64,000 nt of DNA from Neurospora intermedia (Eukaryota > Ascomycota > Sordariomycetes > Sordariales > Sordariaceae). Both the position numbers and the translations under genes were made by a program. The stretch spans positions 4,898,001-4,962,000 of the forward strand of contig BTPP01000003.1 in the NCBI GenBank assembly GCA_037102815.1, given 5' to 3'. The notes under the pieces were generated by a model. It was not told the DNA's origin, did not search any database, and saw nothing but the letters and a program-made list of their open reading frames with translations. The stretch's first letter is position 1, and every line of letters starts with the position of its first letter. Shown here piece by piece: positions 58,660 through 64,000 of the stretch.

Positions 58660-60763
58660 TCAAGGAGACTCACTAGCACCAAGACTGATCCCCTTCCCAG
58701 CCCTGAGCGAATTCAGACTCATCTGGCTCGCGCCCGTTCCAGTCCTCTTGGGCGGCGTAACTGAAGGTAATGCACCTACATATTCGGAGTCGGGACTTCT
58801 GTCCGACGGCGAGTCGGCTCTCGAGCCGTTTTCAAAGCGCGTATCCAAGGACCCGGGATACATGGGGCTCGTCGGCCTCGAGTTCGGTCTCCTAAGAATA
58901 TTGCCTCCGAGCTTGGAACCAGAAGTGCTGCTGAGGCTGCCAACAGAAGTTGTAAGGGGGCTTTCGCGCGCTTGATGCGGTGCTTCAACCTGACCCAGCC
59001 GTTCCTGGCGCTCGTCGGCATCAATAAATTGCTCCTCGCCATCATGGACACTCCCAGCCACGGCGGTGCTGACGTCACTGTCGACAGCCGTGCTATCGCC
59101 ATTCTTGCTGGGCTTGAAGCGTCTCAAGGAGTTACTGGCGCTCAGGCTGACATGTCGGGCGCTGCGGTAGCGTTCGTATTCTTCCTTGGTGTGTTCGGCT
59201 CCGGTGAAACTTTCGAGTGCATCAAAGACGTGCTGGAAGACTTGGGCGTCAACGTCACGGGCCCAGAGAAAATCGAGGTGTTCGTAATGGGGGATCTCGG
59301 TGGCCACCGTCTGGGTTGGCAGTTCGCGAAGCATGACTTTGATGTCTACGAGTGAATCAATGCCGCCGTAGACGAGAACAATTGGCGTCTTGATGTTGCG
59401 AGTGGGATACTTGGCGACCTTGGTGTACTTGCTGCTGGTGGATAGCATGAGGGGGGGCTGCACATCGTCATCGAACATCTGGAAGGACTTGGTGCGGATA
59501 ATCTGGAACCAGTGGACGACCGACTTGGTACTTGTGAACGAGTAAAGATGCGGGTATGCGGCAAGCTTCTGCGAGGTGCTGATGTTCTGAGTCTTCCAGT
59601 TGAAGAGAAAGCTGAGTCCCATGTCAATGAGCTTGGCAAAGATGGGTGGGTAAAGGATCGATTGCCACATAGTTGCCGAACTCAGAATAGAGCGTCTTCC
59701 GAAAAGCAAGAATAACACCTGCGGTGATGCCTTGACGAGGGCGTCGACAATGCCGTTGGATAGGCCGGCCGGGGACATGGCTGGAGCAAGAGCAATAAAG
59801 ACGTTGACCTGGTCGTTGAGCTTCGGGTGGATGGACAGACTAGCAAAAGCTTGGGCTGTGCCCTGGGAGAAACCAATGTATGACAAGGACGGCTGCCCCG
59901 TAGTCTCCAAAATGTAGCTAATGCTGTCAGGAATATCGTGGAAGGCGAACTCGTCGATCGAGAAGTTCCAGAACCTTTGCGACATGGGCGAACAGTGGAC
60001 GGACTTCTTGGAGTACTTGTTACCACGGTTGTTTCCGAACTGAAAGGTAAACATTTGTCAGTTGTTTTCTTTCCAGCCATTGTAAGGGCAGACGAACGTA
60101 CCCAGACATCAAAACCGCGCTCAACAAGCACAAAGGGCAAGCATCTTTGCTCGTCCGTTAGACAGACCCAAACCTCGCTGTTCATCAGCAGGCCGTGATG
60201 TAGGTAGACAACGCGCTTCTTGATGCTATTCGGTCCTCGGTTGACTTTTGTATCCTCTTCGCCCTTCTTGTAAGCCAACCGGTGCAGACCGAGCAGATAT
60301 CCATCCTTAGTCTGCACAACATGCTCTTCTGCGGTGTATCCGAATAGGGCGCAGAGATCGACAAAATCGGAGGCGTTTCGGACGGCTTCAGAGACGGCTG
60401 TACAAATCGGACAGGGTTAGTTTCTTGCGTGACGATCGACAAAGGGTCAAGGAGCTGAGTGATTGTCACATACGCTGCCTCCTCTCCTCCGCCCGCTTCT
60501 GTGCTGGTGTTGTCCATCTGTTGAACAGTCGTCTCGATAACCGGTAGAAAAGGGTTATTAGGGTATTAGGTAGGGCAAGCGTCAGAACACGAATGAGGGC
60601 CTCGAATCCCACAAGAAAGAAGGACCCGATAAGCGCAACATACTCGGTGCTGTCGGAAACGAGACAAGATGTTAGACAAAGTGCACCGAAATACGGGATG
60701 GTCAGGTAGGGGAAAGAGAGGCATGTCTCACACATCGAGTCGCCCGAGAAACGGAACTGGCAT
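58660..60763 (-). CDS. Steryl ester hydrolase / acid-lipase-type triacylglycerol lipase (TGL1-like)
   Basis: Hydrolyses steryl esters or neutral lipids, in yeast at lipid droplets. Four exons, 60763-60732, 60649-60474, 60397-60102 and 60039-58660, with introns of 82, 76 and 62 nt, give 627 residues. A short N-terminal membrane segment (YVALIGSFFLVGFEALIRVL, about 14-33) is followed by the partial alpha/beta-hydrolase lid domain (DFVDLCALFGYTAEEHVVQT). Then come the oxyanion-hole segment YLHHGLLMNSEVW, the family signature GFDVW-FGNNRGNKYSKK split by the last intron, the nucleophile elbow GFSQG (Ser226), a YGGIDSLVD acid loop (Asp396 likely) and a HYEHLDFLWA histidine (His422 likely). The triad is complete. 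The last ~170 residues are Ser/Pro-rich and disordered, probably regulatory. The ATG at 60763 was chosen because the 32-nt first exon splices in frame through GTGAGA. The gene is divergent from PET191. Confidence 0.92.
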
Positions 60764-61817
60764 TTTGGCGGCTTTCGGCAACTATACCCTCATTGGCGCA
60801 AGGTCAGGTAGGATAGGGGGCTGAAGCAATCGATAGCTATAGATGTGCTATAACAGTCCCTGGTCAAGAATCGGACAGAATATTGAATGGGAACTGTCCA
60901 GGTCCGGACTGTGCGAAGGAGTACAAGTACAAGACAGATGTGCCACCAACGATTAATGGGAGATTATTATATAAGTATAATATATGGGGTCAGGAAGTTG
61001 CTGGTCGGTTGGTGATAGGAGAAGAAGAGGGGGAAAAAAAAGGCGGCGAAAGATCGAGAAGGGGTACTGTAGTTTGAACCAATGTGATGTCACAATGTCA
61101 CCTAGGGTCACATGCAAATGCGAGGACTCTGAAGAATCTTCATGTGAACGATTCATTCTCGTGAAGTGTTCTTGGTCTGGCCATTGGCTCCTTGCTTTCG
61201 AGCACCGTTTAGCATGAATATTGGAGGATGACTAACCATGCGAGATGTGACCCAAACCCGGTTGCTGTGTTCGATCCCATGTCAGTGGGCGATGGAGGAC
61301 CTGGCGATCAAAGAGGGGTCCTGACCTGGCTCCTGGGGTTATGGGTGCACAAAGCCTACCGTAGTGTAGAGCTGAGATCTCTTGGATCTGGTGTATCCGC
61401 ACACTTTATTCCTGGTGGACTGTACGCAGTAGGTAGGTACTTGGTCATTCAAGACTTTGATGGACTCGGACGGGATGATAGGCCATCCATCCGCCTTTGT
61501 GTAATCTCTCGAGGCTTGTGCTGGGAACCGTGGCATGCGATGTCAATGTTCAGAGTGAAGACAAGGAACGAAAAAGTGACCAATGGAATTGTCGAACCCC
61601 TGAGATTCTGAAGAGCGCTGCTTGTGTAAGTAAGTGCACAGGCCGCTTTGTGCCCTACGCTCCTGCACTTTCAGAACAACCCGTTCGGCCCCGCGACTAG
61701 CGCACCCTAGCGATGCAGTGAGAGTCTGCCCCGTTCTGGACATTGGAGTTCCGATCGCCGTTCCTCCGTCGCTTGCCGCCCCAGTTTCCCAGTCCAACCA
61801 TCGCAGAACGCAGTCAC
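60764..61817. other. Divergent promoter region between the lipase and PET191 genes
   Basis: About 1.05 kb between two start codons facing away from each other. One GTAGTGTA octamer lies at 61361-61368 and an AGTAGGTAGGTAC word near 61429. The minus and plus frames seen here are short and overlapping, with no domain. Confidence 0.5.
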
Positions 61818-62293
61818 CATGCCGAGCTCATGTAAAGAGATCCGTAAGTTCCATGCCACTGGCCCTTTGTTTTGCTTTGCTTTGTCGAAATAGACCGCTA
61901 ACTGCGCCCCCTCCTCCAGGTGCCGCCCTGGCGCAATGCCTCCAGGAGTCGGAATGTGTCATGGTTCATAGAAACTCGGCCGCCGACTGCCTCCGTCCTC
62001 CGCTTGTCGACACCCTCCCGACCCAATGCCAGCAGTTCAAGAGAGCTTTTGGTGACTGCAGGCGAGGCATGGTCGACATGCGCAAGCGATTCCGCGGCAA
62101 CCAGCCCATCACCTTCCAGAAGCTACAGGAGACTGAGCAATCAGGCGAGGGCTACCAGTTGTATGCCGGCAAGTCGGCCTTTGCTGGCGGCAAGGGCGTC
62201 ACAGATGGCAACAGCTCGGCCGAACCGGACTGGAGAGAGTTGGAGAACCAGAAGTACAGAGAGCAGGCTGCTGCCGCGGCGAACAAGAAGTGA
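61818..62293 (+). CDS. Cytochrome c oxidase assembly factor PET191 (COA5) family
   Basis: A twin-Cys protein of the mitochondrial intermembrane space needed for complex IV assembly. Two exons, 61818-61842 and 61920-62293, across a 77-nt GTAAGT..CAG intron give 132 residues. The N-terminal ~65 residues hold the family cysteines: CKEIRAALAQC (CX9C), QESECVMVHRNSAADC (CX10C) and QCQQFKRAFGDC (CX9C), then RRGMVDMRKRFRGNQP. The C-terminal half is Gly/Ala/Gln-rich and extends beyond the ~108 residues of yeast Pet191, as is common in filamentous fungi. There is no cleavable presequence, as expected for Mia40 substrates. The 25-nt first exon is needed for the first cysteine and the correct start. Confidence 0.93.
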
Positions 62294-63263
62294 TCGAGCC
62301 GACACGACGGATACAAGGGCATTACACCTACACCATACCACAACAGGTTCAGATCACGGAAGCGAGGATAATCAGCTGTACGATTGAAAAGAGGGCGACG
62401 GTTAGGGCCTATAGGCCATGGGTGGAATACAAGTATCAGCATTGGTAGGCGTTTTGGATTTTTCGGCGAAATGGAAGGTTGAATTGTACCACTTGCCGCC
62501 TTGTTACTGCGCGGAAATAACCTCAGTCCTCTACCGCCTTGCGCTTGCGTTGCGACAATTCAAAGACATCAGGCTCACAATCCAACAACTTTTGTTGAGC
62601 TTGCCGAATTGGGACCGCCGGTTCAAGAAAGACAGTTATGAGCTTGGTCACAGTCACGCATTCGAATGTCCAATCCTTGATTATACAATCATAAACACCA
62701 AGTGTTTAACTCGGTGGAACCCCAGTCTCCGCAGTTGTCTGATCCTGAGAACGGTCAGTCCACAATCTCTCCAAGTTGAGACCAACATACACTCTCCCTA
62801 AGAACGGCGCACATATCGGGGCACTTTTCATCTACACGTGTATAGACAAGTACATAGGCGTGAAACGGGTACGTGTACCGGTTCGCAAGATCCATGCTCT
62901 TTTGTCATACACAGTAAAGTAATCAGCCCAGACAAACGCTAAATCATGGAGGGGCGGACTTCACTCCGTCACACATGACCCAAAGCTGAAGATGCTATTG
63001 TTCAGACTATCGAGAAGTTTCCGAAACATTGGCTCTGCATCGGACTGCTCTTTTGTCTTAAATATATATCTTCATTTTGAATCCTTCTCTTCTTGCTTGT
63101 CGCCTGCTGATGGCTTGGTGTTTTCCATTTTTTTTCTCCATTTTAAACCAGCCCCGCAAATTCCTCACTTCATCTTTCCTGACCGGGACCTTGTCTTTTT
63201 TTCTCACGACGTTCAATCCTACAACCAACCTAAAAGAACCATGCGACACCTAAACCCAACTCC
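62294..63263. other. Spacer downstream of PET191
   Basis: About 970 bases. The start is the PET191 3' end. One frame of 127 codons (62418-62801) has no recognisable domain. The final 250 bases become T/C-rich. No gene is supported. Confidence 0.45.
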
Positions 63264-63459
63264 ATGATCGCCGAAGCCATGGCTCGCTTCTTTTGTCGAC
63301 GGCGCTGCTCCGTCGCTGTCGGTACCAGCTTCATATTGCTTGCGTCTTTGACGTTCTACATGATTCACCTTCTTGGGCCAGATAACGCAGGCCAAGAGTC
63401 GCTCTTCCATCGACCGGCGACAAAAGCTTCTGAAAAGCTCCCAGATATGACGTCGTACC
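63264..63459 (+). CDS. Possible first exon of a type II membrane protein (uncertain)
   Basis: From an ATG at 63264 the frame encodes a basic head (MARFFCRRR from the second Met) and a hydrophobic helix, VAVGTSFILLASLTFYMIHL (about 18-37), then a polar stem. This is the pattern of a Golgi or ER type II protein. A GTAAGG donor occurs at 63460. If it is used, a plausible acceptor at 63637-63638 would join a short open run that stops at 63722-63724, giving about 93 residues. If it is not used, the frame runs on to 63614. Neither version gives a recognisable domain, so the gene is a guess from the N-terminus alone. Confidence 0.25.
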
Positions 63460-63895
63460 GTAAGGGTCCTCATTTCTGTCTCCACATTCACCAAACACAT
63501 CATGCGTCTGATTGTTTTCTTCCAATGTTCCATCGTCACCATGTCCCACATGGCGATAGTGCACACTGCATCTACCGCATCTGCACAGTCGTAACAAGAA
63601 TGCTTTGCGGATAATACAAGGTCTATCAGCCAATCCAGTTGGCGAGCTGAGATTGTGCACATGGCAAAACGTCCGCATAAGACGTAGCCTTCCCCGATTG
63701 AGGATTTCTGCTACGAGCAACTAGGCGCGGTATAGCCTCCTCACAAGCTCTTCACCCTCTTCCTCAATTTCTTTCTTTTCTCATACTATTTTAAGTCAAT
63801 TGCTTTTCATTTGTTTTATATTGTTTGAATTAGCATTCTTTGCCTAATTGTTCAGAGCTCCAATTCCAGAGCGATCTAATCAACACCCACGACAG

Positions 63896-63916
63896 ATGAC
63901 TGGAACACTTCATTAA
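63896..63916 (+). promoter_or_regulatory. Candidate uORF overlapping the next start codon
   Basis: A six-codon frame (ATG ACT GGA ACA CTT CAT TAA) whose stop overlaps the following ATG in the arrangement TAATGATG. Such overlap can couple uORF termination to re-initiation. It is only meaningful if the downstream frame at the window edge is a real gene. Confidence 0.35.
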
Positions 63917-64000
63917 TGATGGCTACAGAACCCTCGCAACCTCAAGCTCTCACGACCCAGGATACCGGCGATAGGCACCATGTTCCTATTATCTCAGACC
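63916..64000 (+). CDS. Possible gene start, cut by the right edge
   Basis: A frame opens with two adjacent ATGs (63916 and 63919) and stays open for the 28 codons left in the window. It begins MMATEPSQPQALTTQD and is polar and Gln/Thr-rich, like many disordered N-termini of fungal proteins. No domain is visible in so short a piece. The ~200 bases before it are T-rich, as Neurospora 5' leaders often are. Confidence 0.35.
   Translation, partial: MMATEPSQPQALTTQDTGDRHHVPIISD

Noticed and set aside
1-64000. CRISPR array, rRNA or dispersed 5S rRNA gene, intact transposon
   Set aside because: Looked for regular spacer repeats, 5S-like internal promoter words and element termini or conserved element proteins; none was seen.

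Overview
The window looks like nuclear DNA of a filamentous ascomycete of the Sordariaceae, most likely Neurospora or a very close relative. The Cu,Zn superoxide dismutase gene reads almost exactly like Neurospora crassa SOD-1 as I remember it. Introns are short GT..AG introns, mostly 57-100 nt. The genes carry long Ser/Ala/Pro/Thr-rich inserts, and the spacers hold long homopolymer runs and AGGT/ACCT repeats. Coordinates of spliced genes are genomic spans; exons are given in each entry and were worked out by eye from frame, splice consensus and protein continuity.

Left part (1-22.8 kb), gene-dense: a small conserved hypothetical protein (+), sod-1 (+), a Tudor-SN (SND1-type) nuclease-fold protein (+), transaldolase (+), the GPI-anchor synthesis subunit GPI2/PIG-C (-), a predicted secreted or membrane protein with a duplicated 12-residue module (+), and a long annexin with an RS-rich N-terminal half (+).

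Middle part (22.8-51 kb), gene-poor: only two genes could be supported. One is a compact Zn(II)2Cys6 regulator (-) with about 9 kb of non-coding DNA downstream and 10 kb upstream. The other is a CFEM-type GPI-anchored surface protein (-). The spacers hold poly(T)/poly(A) runs, microsatellites and a strikingly over-represented octamer, GTAGTGTA/TACACTAC (18 copies counted by eye between 24.0 and 39.0 kb).

Right part (51-64 kb), gene-dense again: a long frame (-) interrupted by a single in-frame TAG, the tRNA hydrolase VMS1/ANKZF1 (-), a small multi-pass membrane protein (+), a TGL1-like steryl ester lipase (-), the cytochrome oxidase assembly factor PET191 (+), and two uncertain gene starts at the right edge, one behind a uORF whose stop overlaps the start codon.

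Most genes are housekeeping: oxidative defence, pentose phosphate pathway, GPI anchoring, ribosome quality control, lipid turnover and respiratory assembly. They share no obvious pathway. No tRNA, rRNA, CRISPR array or recognisable intact transposon was found. The observations most worth a second look are the in-frame TAG gene, the octamer cluster around the zinc-cluster regulator, the size of the non-coding region around that regulator, and the duplicated module of the secreted protein.
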